Of a DNA stretch of 64,000 nucleotides, positions 18,279-26,816 are shown piece by piece; the first letter of the stretch is position 1; each line of letters opens with the position of its first letter. The position numbers were made by a program, and so were the translations under genes. The DNA is taken from positions 186,001 through 250,000 of the forward strand of contig JAXGQR010000003.1 of assembly GCA_040766325.1 (NCBI GenBank). The letters run 5' to 3'. The notes beneath the pieces are model-generated. The model searched no databases, was not told the DNA's origin, and worked only from the letters and a program-made list of their open reading frames with translations. The stretch comes from Dehalobacterium sp040766325. Lineage in GTDB: Bacteria > Bacillota > Dehalobacteriia > Dehalobacteriales > Dehalobacteriaceae.

Positions 18279-19139
18279 CTATATGACCTTTTTAATTGAG
18301 CCAATTACCAATTGGTCTAAATCTCTTAGAATAAGTTCTTTTTGCTTAAAGGTGGCAATCTGACGATACCCGGCCTGATATGCCATGGCAGCTGCCTCTT
18401 CAATTTTCCTTCCGACCTGGTCAAACTGATGAGCATCCGAACCAAAAACCACAGGAATACCCATTTTTCTGCATTGTTGTAGGATCTCGAAGGACGGATA
18501 GATTTCTCCTACCGGTTTAAAAAAACCATTGGTATTCAATTCAATCGCGATGGATTTTTCCTTGATAATCTCTAACAATCCGCCCATAAGCATCAATACC
18601 GGTTTTTTCGGTCGGTAGCCGAAAACCTTGATTAAATCTATATGAGCAATAATTTGATAAAATCCGGATAAGACAGCCTGTTCTACGGTGTGAAAATATT
18701 GACGGTATAAATCGTCTATATCCCTGTCCCGATAACCTTTTTTATAGTCTGGATGGTCGAACATCCAATTATTCTCACCTAAATGATGTATGCCTCCTAA
18801 TACATAATCAAAAGGCTGGTTTTCAAGAAAAGAAGCAATTTCCTTATCCCGTCCTATAATGTGGTCAACCTCGATACCAATGCGAATCTCAATTTCCGGA
18901 TATTTTTTTTGCATCGACTTCAGTAAAGGAAAATCCGGTCTTTTTGCTACCCAGTCATGATCACAAAATCCGATTTCTTTCATACCCGCCCTGATTCCCT
19001 GAAGAATAAAGGATTCCAGATTCTCCGGCGTTTGTGCTCTTTCCCCATGACCTACAGAGTGTATATGATAATCAACAAGCAAATCAACAACTCCAATCTT
19101 TACATCTCTCAATATTTTTTTATTAAAACTTGCTAACAT
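18279..19139 (-). CDS. PHP-domain histidinol-phosphatase-like protein
   Basis: This is a PHP-fold phosphoesterase of the HisK/HisJ type: DYHIHSVGHGE at the N-terminus, GFCDHDW, IGIEVDH, GGIHHLG and VFGSDAHQFDQVG in order supply the metal-binding His and Asp residues. It could hydrolyse L-histidinol phosphate, but no his genes lie nearby, so the activity is uncertain. The first ATG at 19139 has no good ribosome site. A TTG at 19082, with GGAG eight bases upstream, gives a protein starting LVDYHIHS that fits the family better. Confidence 0.8.
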   Translation of the reverse strand: MLASFNKKILRDVKIGVVDLLVDYHIHSVGHGERAQTPENLESFILQGIRAGMKEIGFCDHDWVAKRPDFPLLKSMQKKYPEIEIRIGIEVDHIIGRDKEIASFLENQPFDYVLGGIHHLGENNWMFDHPDYKKGYRDRDIDDLYRQYFHTVEQAVLSGFYQIIAHIDLIKVFGYRPKKPVLMLMGGLLEIIKEKSIAIELNTNGFFKPVGEIYPSFEILQQCRKMGIPVVFGSDAHQFDQVGRKIEEAAAMAYQAGYRQIATFKQKELILRDLDQLVIGSIKKVI

Positions 19140-19200
19140 TATATCAAAAATTTCCGCAAAAAGACGTAAAAGTTAGACTCTCTTCAGGAAAATTTTCTTC

Positions 19201-19258
19201 TTGCCTTTTTCATACATAACAAGTATAATTCTAATATCATACCCCCAGCGGGTACCCG
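19201..19258 (+). promoter_or_regulatory. Promoter and palindrome upstream of the small Cys protein
   Basis: TTGCCT (19201-19206) and TATAAT (19224-19229) are spaced by 17 bases, a good vegetative promoter. About 20 bases past the -10 box lies the perfect palindrome CGGGTACCCG (19249-19258) followed by five T. It could be an operator or a short attenuator; only the promoter call is firm. Confidence 0.65.
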
Positions 19259-19305
19259 TTTTTATCTGATGTATAGTTTATTTATAGATAAAGGAGGTTT
19301 TTATT

Positions 19306-19617
19306 ATGGCAGAAGCATGCATTTTTGCCGGTATCTGCGGGTTTGAAACAACAGTATCCGCAGAAGACCTGGGTGACTTTCAATATAAACTGAAATTCGC
19401 CACTAATTGTCCCAATGTTCCCAAAATGGCCGCCGATCTTACTGAAGTAAATGTTATGGACGAATTGTTCAAAAAAGGAGAATCAAAAGTTTTAAATGCG
19501 GCAGTGAAACATCTGCCTCATGTTTCCTGTCCCGTACCCTCCGGTGCTTTAAAAGTATTAGAGGTTACTGCCGGTATGGCGTTACCAAAAGATGCCACTA
19601 TAACCTTTAAAAAATAA
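19306..19617 (+). CDS. Conserved small cysteine protein, function unknown
   Basis: The 103-residue cytoplasmic protein has Cys residues in EACIFAGICGF, ATNCPNV and HVSCPVPSG; the last motif is the most striking. A strong AAGGAGG site precedes the ATG, and a promoter lies upstream. I believe similar proteins occur in anaerobic Firmicutes, possibly as DUF6951, but I could not confirm the family. It converges on the FlxABCD-HdrABC operon and shares a bidirectional terminator with it. The spaced cysteines suggest metal or redox binding, which is an inference. Confidence 0.75.
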   Translation: MAEACIFAGICGFETTVSAEDLGDFQYKLKFATNCPNVPKMAADLTEVNVMDELFKKGESKVLNAAVKHLPHVSCPVPSGALKVLEVTAGMALPKDATITFKK

Positions 19618-19653
19618 CCCGGTTAAAATCTTCCTTGTCCAATAATTAAAACA

Positions 19654-19681
19654 AACCCCGACAGTATATTCTGACGGGGTT
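19654..19681 (-). terminator. Bidirectional terminator between the Cys protein and flx operon
   Basis: The stem AACCCCG-A-CAG pairs with CTG-A-CGGGGTT around a six-base loop. T-rich sequence follows on the minus strand (TTTGTTTT), and some T follows on the plus strand, so it can end both convergent units. Confidence 0.82.
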
Positions 19682-19700
19682 CTGTTATTATTAACCATAA

Positions 19701-20540
19701 TTAAAACTCGTTAGGTAATCCGTTCAGTTCTTCCATGGTAAATACAGGGCCGTCTAAACAAACATATTTACTGCCGATATTACATCGCCCGCATTTACCA
19801 ATGCCACACTTCATCCTCATTTCCAAAGTTGTAATCACTTGTTCGTCCTTATAGCCCATTTTGGCTAAGGATTGAAGACAGAACTTAATCATAATGGGTG
19901 GTCCGCAAAGCACCACGATCTTGCCTTTAGGATCTGGATTAACCTGTTCCAAGAAAGCAGGTACAAAGCCCACATTACCCTTCCAATCTTCATCACCTTT
20001 GTCCACCGTGATATGAACCTGGGTATCTTTTTCTTTAGGCCAGTTTTCAAAAAGGTCTTCTTTAAAGCACAGGTCTGCCGGGGATCTGGAACCATAAACA
20101 ATATCGATTTTCCCGAAATCATCCCGATGCTCAAAACTATATTTGATTAAGGAACGCACGGGAGCAAGTCCAATCCCTCCGCCGATATAGAGCATATCCT
20201 TCCCTTTACACATGTCAATGGGGAAACCATTACCATAGGGTCCTCTTACGCCCACAGTCTGCCCTTCTCTAATTTCATGAAGGGCATCAGTCAGCATACC
20301 GCATTTTTTAATCGCAAACTCGATATGATTTTCTCCTTGAGAGGTTACAGAAAACATGCCTTCACCGATATTAATCAAGGAAAACATACCCAATTGACCC
20401 GGCATAGGTGTAAAAGGTTTTTTGCCATCTTTAGTACTAACATGAAAAGTTTTAATATCAGGAGTTTCTTCGACAATTTTAAAAACGGTTCCTAAAGTAG
20501 GCACCAAAGGATTGCCACTCTCACAGCTGCAATTACTCAC
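19701..20540 (-). CDS. flxA: FAD/NAD(P)-binding oxidoreductase subunit FlxA
   Basis: The 279-residue protein belongs to the ferredoxin-NAD(P) reductase family: an N-terminal FAD barrel (GQLGMFSLINIGEGMFSVTS), a NAD(P) Rossmann fold (GGGIGLAPVRSLI near residue 125), and a C-terminal 2Fe-2S region with CGIGKCGRCN and a later Cys. It is similar to AsrB and to sulfhydrogenase gamma subunits. In FlxABCD-HdrABC complexes FlxA is the NAD(H)-interacting flavoprotein. It is the last gene of the operon and overlaps flxB by eight bases. The Flx name rests mainly on the gene order. Confidence 0.85.
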   Translation of the reverse strand: MSNCSCESGNPLVPTLGTVFKIVEETPDIKTFHVSTKDGKKPFTPMPGQLGMFSLINIGEGMFSVTSQGENHIEFAIKKCGMLTDALHEIREGQTVGVRGPYGNGFPIDMCKGKDMLYIGGGIGLAPVRSLIKYSFEHRDDFGKIDIVYGSRSPADLCFKEDLFENWPKEKDTQVHITVDKGDEDWKGNVGFVPAFLEQVNPDPKGKIVVLCGPPIMIKFCLQSLAKMGYKDEQVITTLEMRMKCGIGKCGRCNIGSKYVCLDGPVFTMEELNGLPNEF

Positions 20541-21534
20541 CTACAGGCACCTCCTTCAACTTATCGATAAACAGGGTAATGTCCACATTAACAGGACATT
20601 TGGCCACACATCGTCCACAGCCTACGCAAAGGTTTTTTCCGTATCTTTCATTAAAAAACTCCAGTTTGTGTAAAAATCTGTTGCGGATGCGCTCGCTTTT
20701 ACTAGGACGGGGATTGTGTCCCCCTGCCATGCGGGTGTATTCGGAAAACATACAAGAATCCCAGCATCTGAAGCGATACCCCTCATTGCCCGCATTTTTT
20801 ACATCTACATCAAAGCAGTAACAGGTGGGACAAACATAGGTACATGTGCCACAACCGATACATTTCCGGCTAATATCCTGCCACATAGGACTTTCAAACA
20901 TTTTAGACAATTTCTGAGGTACGTCAGTCATATCTACCTTTAGTGTACATTCGGGTTGAGGAATTTGAACCTCCCCATCTTCCAGCAAGCCTTGCCATTT
21001 GGTCAAAATAGCTTCACCTGCTTCCGTCTGAGCTTCCACACCATAGGAATCTCCAGCATCGTACATTTGTACATCGGCAGACTCATGTTTCCCCGGTTCG
21101 CCTCCCATAGAATCACAGAAGCAGGTCGGCGCAACCTTGGCGCAGCCAATGCAAACGGTAAGGGTTTTCTCACGTTTTTCCTTATAATAATCATCCACAT
21201 AGGTTCTGGTTAAGAAAACATCATCCATACATTTAATACTCTGCATGTCGCAAGGTCTCAGACCAAAAATAACAGTATTCTCCGCTTCATTATGAATATT
21301 CATTTCAGTTACTTCCTGATTAGCGATCTTATATGAATACATCTTTTCTGTATGGGGGAATAAAACATCCTTAGGCGGCAGCAGAGTATTCACGGCTTCA
21401 AAATCGGGAGTACCCGGGCCACCCCAAGGAGCAAACTTGCTCACGCCGTCCACCTTCGTAGGAACTAAAACATGGGCATCTTTGGCCAAAATGTCGATTG
21501 CTTCATTTAACTTACTTTTTGCTAAAATTTTCAC
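20533..21534 (-). CDS. flxB: 4Fe-4S electron-transfer subunit FlxB (AsrA/HydB-like)
   Basis: The 333-residue iron-sulfur protein has two C-terminal 4Fe-4S clusters, CIGCGTCTYVCPTCYC near residue 225 and CVGCGRCVAKCPVNVD near residue 305. An N-terminal domain includes GLRPCDMQSI and CIGCAKVAPTCFCDS, as in sulfhydrogenase beta and anaerobic sulfite reductase A. It should pass electrons between the FlxA flavin and the Hdr part. It sits 14 bases after flxC and overlaps flxA. Confidence 0.82.
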   Translation of the reverse strand: MKILAKSKLNEAIDILAKDAHVLVPTKVDGVSKFAPWGGPGTPDFEAVNTLLPPKDVLFPHTEKMYSYKIANQEVTEMNIHNEAENTVIFGLRPCDMQSIKCMDDVFLTRTYVDDYYKEKREKTLTVCIGCAKVAPTCFCDSMGGEPGKHESADVQMYDAGDSYGVEAQTEAGEAILTKWQGLLEDGEVQIPQPECTLKVDMTDVPQKLSKMFESPMWQDISRKCIGCGTCTYVCPTCYCFDVDVKNAGNEGYRFRCWDSCMFSEYTRMAGGHNPRPSKSERIRNRFLHKLEFFNERYGKNLCVGCGRCVAKCPVNVDITLFIDKLKEVPVGE

Positions 21535-21548
21535 TGCTTACCACCTCC

Positions 21549-22406
21549 CTACATATATTCTTCCGGATCGTCTTCTTTATATAAGCCCAACGGTGGCTTA
21601 ACTTCCAAGTCCACCGCCGCTTCGTAAGGACCAAATAATTCATTTAAGTCCTTAATCAGCTTGCGGTTTAATGCCATCAAAGGTAATCCCATGGGGCACA
21701 CCCGTTCACACTCGCCACATTCAATACATCGATCTCCAATATGGTAAGCGCGAGTTAAGCCAAAGACCTGGTTTTCCGCCCTGTTATTCTGCTTGCCCTG
21801 CCAACCAACATGATGCTGATCAACAAAGCATTCTCGGCAATTGCAGGCAGGACAAATATTACGGCAAGCATAACAACGAATACACTTATCAAACTGCTTG
21901 GCCCAATACTCATACTTTTCATCGGGAGACAATTTCTCCAGTTCAATCACATCATTGAAACGTTCCGGTTTAGCGGTTTCCGGCACCTTTTCCCCCAAGA
22001 GGACATTATATACCACCGGATTGGGATGAGTACATTCCCGACATTTCTTAGCCATTTCTCCGGTATCGGGGTCTTTTTTCCCGTCACAGGGAATACCGAT
22101 CAAATAAACATTTTCTCTTTTTACCTGATTATCCTGAATCAGTCTGTTGACACCCCGGGAATCACACCCTCTAACAAATAACCCGATTTTCCCTTCAGGA
22201 AATTTATCATCCAAGAGGTATTTCGACGTTCCTGCCAAACAATATGCGTCCCATACTAAACGGTCTGTATCTTCGGCAGAAGTGATAAAGGCCGGTGGAG
22301 ATTGTTGGGGGAATCTGCCTTTTTCCCAGCCGATCACATACTTGACTTCCTCTTTTTGCAAAAGATCTTTTGCGATCTCCCTCATTTTTGTTTGAATATC
22401 ACTCAT
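21549..22406 (-). CDS. flxC: 4Fe-4S subunit FlxC (FdhB/FrhB-like)
   Basis: The 285-residue soluble protein has FVRGCDSRGVNRL and IGIPCDGKKDPDTG, as in FrhB/FdhB-like subunits. Two ferredoxin clusters follow: CIRCYACRNICPACNCREC near residue 177 and CIECGECERVCPMGLP near residue 226. It is an electron-transfer subunit of the Flx module. Its ATG overlaps the stop of the Sec-containing flxD (ATGA), so translation is probably coupled. The B/C subunit assignment is tentative. Confidence 0.8.
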   Translation of the reverse strand: MSDIQTKMREIAKDLLQKEEVKYVIGWEKGRFPQQSPPAFITSAEDTDRLVWDAYCLAGTSKYLLDDKFPEGKIGLFVRGCDSRGVNRLIQDNQVKRENVYLIGIPCDGKKDPDTGEMAKKCRECTHPNPVVYNVLLGEKVPETAKPERFNDVIELEKLSPDEKYEYWAKQFDKCIRCYACRNICPACNCRECFVDQHHVGWQGKQNNRAENQVFGLTRAYHIGDRCIECGECERVCPMGLPLMALNRKLIKDLNELFGPYEAAVDLEVKPPLGLYKEDDPEEYM

Positions 22407-22831
22407 TCGGCTTCCCTCAACTTCCTGTTCGGCCCAAGAGCCTTAATATCGTCACTGATCCCGATCATAGTTTGCTTAAATTTCTCCGCTTCGGAGCCGG
22501 AAATCCACCGAGCCTGGAATCGATTGGGATCCACACCGTTATACTCCAAGAATCTCTGCATCAAAAGGAATCGACGACGGGTGAAATAATTGCCACTAAC
22601 ATAGTGGCAGTCGCCCGGGTGTCAGCCGGCAACCAAAACGCCGTCTACACCTTTCTGAAATGCCCGCAATACAAATTGAGGATTGACACGACCGGAACAA
22701 GGAACTCTTAAGACTCTCACATTGTCCGGGTATTTCAATCGGTTTAAGCCGGCTAAATCTCCACCTGCGTATGCACACCAGTTGCAGCAGAAAGCAAGTA
22801 TTTTAGGGGCCCAGTTGTTTTCTACAGACAC
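22403..22831 (-). CDS. flxD: MvhD/FlxD-type 2Fe-2S subunit, predicted selenoprotein
   Basis: The frame runs from the ATG at 22831 through an in-frame TGA at 22624-22622 to a TGA at 22405-22403, giving 142 residues, the usual MvhD length. Residues before the TGA (FCCNWCAYAGGD, VLVAG) and after it (HPGDCHYVSGNYFTRRR) are one continuous MvhD domain. The TGA occupies the Cys position of the conserved G-C-HPGDCHY motif, so it should encode selenocysteine (residue 70). A SECIS-like hairpin follows directly. MvhD passes electrons to HdrA; the methanogen VhuD homologue is a known selenoprotein. It overlaps hdrA by ten bases and flxC by four. Confidence 0.9.
22591..22609 (-). promoter_or_regulatory. 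SECIS-like hairpin in flxD
   Basis: An 8-bp perfect stem (TGCCACTA/TAGTGGCA) closes a TGT loop. The loop starts 21 bases downstream of the in-frame TGA, within the range known for bacterial SECIS elements, and has a G in the loop. It also lies in coding sequence, as bacterial SECIS elements do. Confidence 0.75.
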
Positions 22832-24801
22832 AGCGCATCCACCTCCTTGAGAATTTGAGCATTAGTAAATCCAGCTAAATCAATCGCACCGGGTCGGCAA
22901 GCTACGGTACAGGCGCCACAACCCTGGCACAAGCCAGTATTAACTGTGGCGACTTTTCTTTCCACTGTCTTGCCATGCTGTCTTTCATGAATCGGTTTCA
23001 GTTCAATGGCTTTATAAGGACAGCAGGGAACACACATGCCGCAGCCGGAGCATTTATCCGTATTAACGCGACTGATCATGGGATCGGCTTCCATCTCATC
23101 CTTGCTTAAAAGACCGCAAACCTTTACCGCAGCAGCACTGGCTTGAGCCACGGTATCAGGAATATCCTTCGGTCCCTGACAAGCACCTGCTAAGAATACG
23201 CCCCCGGTATGAGTCTCTACAGGACGAAGCTTTGGATGAGCCTCCTGGAACCAGCCGTCTTTATCTGTGGAAAAACCGATCTTACCGGAAATTTCTTCAT
23301 AACCCTTGGAAGGCACCATTGCCGTGGCTAAAACCACTAAATCGGCAGCAACTGTAACATTTTCTCCAATTAAGGTATCTTCACCTTTGCAAATCAGCTT
23401 ATCTCCTTCGGGATAAATCTTTGAGACCCGGCCTCTAAGGTACACCGCACCATCATCCAAGGTCTTATTATAAAACTCATCATAGGCTTTACCCGGCGTT
23501 CTCACATCCATATAGAAAACATAGGCCTGGGAATCTTGAATTTTATCGATAACCTGATGAGCATGCTTCGCTGTATACATACAGCAGGCCCGAGAACAAT
23601 ATTCCTTACCTTTTACATTGTCACGGGATCCAACACATTTAATGAAGACAACAGTCTTTGGTTCCTTGCCATCGGAAGGACGGATAATCTTCCCGCCGGT
23701 AGGCCCGGAGGCATTAGACATTCTTTCAAAATGAAGGCCGGAAATCACGTCGGGATATCTCCCAAAACCATACTCTCCATAAGACTTTTCCCATTCAAAG
23801 AGATCGAAGCCGGTGGCCATCACAATCGCCCCGAATTTCTCAGTAATCAATTCATCTTTATCTTCGTAATTAATTGCCCCCGTGGGACAAATTTTTGCGC
23901 AAATACCGCATTTACCATTAATTAGTTTGCGGCAATTCACGGGATCAATCACTGGTTTACTAGGTACGGCTTGAGCAAAAGGCTTATAAATACTGGGTCG
24001 TTTCCCCAAGCCTAAGTCATACTCACTTGCTACCTTCGAGGGGCATTTGGTTTCACACAGCCCGCAGCCGGTGCATTTTTCATAATCTACATATTTTGCT
24101 TTTTTCCTGATCGTTACATCAAAATTGCCGATATAACCGGCTACATCTTCAATCTCACAATAAGTGAGTAATTCAATATTAGGGTGCTGCGCCGCAGCAA
24201 CCATCTTCGGTGTGCTAATTCAGGCAGAACAGTCCAAAGTGGGGAATGTTTTATCCAACATCGCCATTTTTCCCCCGATGGTTGCCTCTCTTTCGACCAA
24301 AGTAACTTGATGCCCGGCATCAGCAATATCCAAAGCAGCCTGCATACCGGCAATCCCTCCGCCAATAACCAAGGCCCGCTTGGTAATAGGAATCGTCGAA
24401 GTAAATAACTCCTCATTACTGGAAACCTTAGCCACTGCCATGCGCACTAAATCAATAGCTTTGTCCGTAGCTTTTTCCTTATCCGTATGCACCCAGGCAC
24501 ATTGTTCTCGAAGATTGGCAATTTCCAGCAGGTAGGGATTCAACCCTGCTGCGGCAATAGCCTTTTGGAAGGTAGCCTCATGCATTCTGGGAGAACAGGC
24601 AGCTACTACAACCCGATTTAAATTATGCTCTTTAATCGCTTCCTGAATAACCGCTTGGCCGGGTTCGGAACACATATATTTATAATCCACAGCAAATACC
24701 ACATTAGGCATGGATTTAGCAACCTCTGCAACTTTGACCACATCGACCATAGCGGAAATATTGGTACCGCAATGACAGACAAATACTCCTACACGTCTCA
24801 T
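22822..24801 (-). CDS. hdrA: Heterodisulfide reductase subunit A-like flavoprotein, predicted selenoprotein
   Basis: HdrA is the FAD subunit that can bifurcate electrons between ferredoxin and disulfide or NAD partners. The frame from 24801 contains one in-frame TGA at 24222-24220 (codon 194) within TLDCSA-U-ISTPKMV, the conserved Cys/Sec site of HdrA, and continues to 22822, about 659 residues. Visible parts are FVCHCGTNIS, the FAD fold VIGGGIAGMQAAL near residue 146, and ferredoxin clusters CTGCGLCETKCP, CGICAKICP, CSGCGMCVPCCP and CQGCGACTVAC. It overlaps hdrB (ATGA) and flxD. Without Sec insertion it would look like two separate genes. Confidence 0.92.
24183..24202 (-). promoter_or_regulatory. 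SECIS-like hairpin in hdrA
   Basis: On the minus strand GGT, a bulged T, then GCTGC pair with GCAGC and ACC around a GGC loop. The apical G lies 27 bases after the in-frame TGA. A bulged U on the 5' side and G at the loop start are the features of the E. coli fdhF SECIS. Confidence 0.75.
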
Positions 24802-25691
24802 GCTTCTTCCCTCCTTGAGCGCCCAAAGACTTCCTGAATTAATTCTACCGCTGGCACAAAATGTTTCTCCATACCCACATCTTTCGGCTCATAACCAAAG
24901 GACATGGCCATTAATTCAGTAAAATAATAAATGGGTATATTAAAGTTGGTGCCTTTTTTTGCGTTGATTTGTTTTTGTCTCATATCCAAATTCAGCATGC
25001 AGTGGAGGACAGGCCGTTGCAATGGCTCCCCGGCTCCGCTATTTTGGGCATTTTTTAGAATCTCATAAATCATTTCTTTGCCGACATCAGGCTTCGTTAC
25101 CACATGACTGGCACCGCAGCATTCGACTTTAAAAGACCAATCCACCGGCTCGGCACCAATGGCTTCCATAATATTATCCATCACCATAGGATTTTCCGTA
25201 TCATCGCTTTGGGCAATCTTAGGTGGACGCACCAATAAACATCCGTAATAACTAGCTACCTTCATACCGGTCAAAGGTTTCGTTACCTGGGCTTTAATCT
25301 TTTCCAATCCAATTTTTTTGCCGATAACATCCAACATGGACAGGACTTCACTTTTTCCTTGAAAATCCATTTCAATCACGTCAGCTATTTTTTGCTGCAT
25401 TTCGGGAGAGGATTTGACCGCCTCTGAAGCGGCCTTACTACGGATAAAACAAGCAGCACAAGGAATTGCCACCGTTTCCAAGCCTTCTTTTTCAGCAATA
25501 GCCAAGTTACGTGCCGGCAACGCCAGAGAAAAGAGATGATCCGCTAAATGGGCAGAAGAAGCACCGCAGCAATTCCAATCGGGAATTTCCCATAATTCCA
25601 TACCCAGATTTTTAGCAATCAATTTGGTGGACAAATTATATTCAATCCCGGTGGCATCTAACGAACACCCGGGATAATAAGCATATTTCAA
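24798..25691 (-). CDS. hdrB: Heterodisulfide reductase subunit B
   Basis: The 297-residue protein has two CCG-domain repeats, with WNCCGASSAH near residue 40 and VECCGASHVV near residue 190, plus YPGCSLD at the start and CAACF between them. In HdrB these cysteines hold two noncubane 4Fe-4S clusters that split the disulfide substrate. The start is TTG with GGGAG nine bases upstream. It overlaps hdrA by four bases. The natural disulfide in this bacterium is unknown; DsrC-like or other thiols are candidates. Confidence 0.92.
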   Translation of the reverse strand: MKYAYYPGCSLDATGIEYNLSTKLIAKNLGMELWEIPDWNCCGASSAHLADHLFSLALPARNLAIAEKEGLETVAIPCAACFIRSKAASEAVKSSPEMQQKIADVIEMDFQGKSEVLSMLDVIGKKIGLEKIKAQVTKPLTGMKVASYYGCLLVRPPKIAQSDDTENPMVMDNIMEAIGAEPVDWSFKVECCGASHVVTKPDVGKEMIYEILKNAQNSGAGEPLQRPVLHCMLNLDMRQKQINAKKGTNFNIPIYYFTELMAMSFGYEPKDVGMEKHFVPAVELIQEVFGRSRREEA

Positions 25692-25693
25692 TC

Positions 25694-25928
25694 CTATTCT
25701 CTCCCTTCAAAACATTTTTCGAAGATTTTTTGCACGGATTTTCTGTCTTTCACAAGTGAAGGTTTAAGATGAGCCTTACCTGTCAGAAAGAGGCGAGGTG
25801 CAGAATCTACATCCTGGAATAAATTCCCAGATCTTAAATTATAAAAACCACTCAAATATACTTCCTGGGACTTGCCAAAGTTTTAACATTAGTGAGAAAT
25901 ATCATGGAACTTATCCATATTTTCTCCG
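25694..25928 (-). pseudogene. hdrC: Frame-disrupted 3' part of hdrC
   Basis: Beyond the TAA that ends the hdrC frame, HdrC-like coding continues in other frames. About 25938-25910 encodes LYNGENMDKFHD in a +1 frame. About 25910-25880 encodes MIFLTNVKT in the third frame. From 25879 to 25697 there are 61 open codons, including FYNLRSGNLFQDVDSAPRLF and GKAHLKPSLVKDRKSVQKIF, ending in TAG at 25694, two bases before hdrB. The joined product would be about 185 residues, the normal HdrC length. At least three small indels are needed, at short homopolymers, so either the sequence is faulty here or the gene is truly shortened. Confidence 0.75.
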
Positions 25929-26249
25929 TTATATAACCCTTTTCTGCGCTGCCTGCAAAACCTCATTCAGCGTAGCCAAATCAACATCTCGGGGACATCT
26001 GGTACTACATGTTTGACAAGTAGCACAAAGCCAAATCGTATGCGTCTTCAAGGCTTCATCCAGCATGCCCAACTGTAGAAGACGAATAATTTGCCGAGGT
26101 GTTTTATCCATAGCAAAAGCTACCGGACATCCGGCAGAGCATTTGCCGCATTGATAACAATCAGTGATTTTTACGCCGGCTTTTTCTTCAATGGCCTTAA
26201 TTTTATCACGATTACTGACTGCGGCTTTTGACAGTTCCATTCCCTCCAT
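25929..26249 (-). CDS. hdrC: Heterodisulfide reductase subunit C, C-terminally cut
   Basis: The 106-residue frame has both HdrC ferredoxin clusters, CYQCGKCSAGCP near residue 31 and CATCQTCSTRCP near residue 75. It stops after LQAAQKRVI, about 75 residues earlier than usual HdrC proteins. HdrC relays electrons from HdrA to HdrB. As both clusters are complete, the short product might still work. It is the first gene of the flx-hdr operon. The missing C-terminal part is present downstream in other frames. Confidence 0.85.
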   Translation of the reverse strand: MEGMELSKAAVSNRDKIKAIEEKAGVKITDCYQCGKCSAGCPVAFAMDKTPRQIIRLLQLGMLDEALKTHTIWLCATCQTCSTRCPRDVDLATLNEVLQAAQKRVI

Positions 26250-26710
26250 ACATTACCCCTCTTTCATAAATAAGTTATCGTGCATTTTCGACCTTTGGAT
26301 CTCGTTTCTTTGAACTGAATCACAAAAAAATACTTAACTCATTTTTAAGATAATCTAAAAAAGACCACACTTATTAATAATTTAATAATACATCATAACA
26401 GTTATCTTTAAAAGATAATTTCTCAATTATTATAACTGTTTTCAATATATTCTATCATGGCTCTAATGATCACTGCAAGATCTTTTGTTACCATTTGCAC
26501 AATCTAATCGTTAAAAGGTTTTTCAGTTACTCTATCGTTTTCAATTATGACAAAGGAAATGAGGATAATCTTTTGCTTGATAACTGGATATGATAATTTT
26601 AATAAGATTAATGTATCACAAAAAGCGCATCGGGTACCTAACAAAATGTATAGTAAAATCTTCAAAAAGACTTACAAATCGCAAAATATCTAAATATAAT
26701 CCACAGAAAA
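26250..26710. promoter_or_regulatory. AT-rich upstream region of the hdr-flx operon with nested palindromes
   Basis: No gene is visible in this AT-rich stretch. It should hold the operon promoter, which I cannot place. At 26402-26418 there is a perfect TTATCTTT-A-AAAGATAA palindrome. It is nested with a second inverted repeat, AACAGTTAT at 26397-26405 and ATAACTGTT at 26432-26440. These could be an operator for an unknown regulator. The rest shows nothing I can name. Confidence 0.35.
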
Positions 26711-26756
26711 ATAGCCACGACATTTGGCAAGTGATAAAATGCCAAATCGTGGCTAT
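26711..26756 (-). terminator. Terminator after the SDR gene
   Basis: A long stem (ATAGCCACG with CGTGGCTAT, then ATTTGGCA with TGCCAAAT, interrupted by a two-base bulge) ends on the minus strand in TTTTTCTG. It lies 60 bases past the SDR stop. Confidence 0.88.
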
Positions 26757-26816
26757 TCAGTAAGTAGTTCATATTCATCTCGCGTGTATTTTATGTAGGG
26801 ACTAGCTTCTTCTCGA

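Noticed and set aside
22822..24801. hdrA as two genes or a pseudogene, split at the TGA
   Set aside because: The frame is continuous through the TGA, which sits at the known Cys/Sec site, and a SECIS-like hairpin follows.
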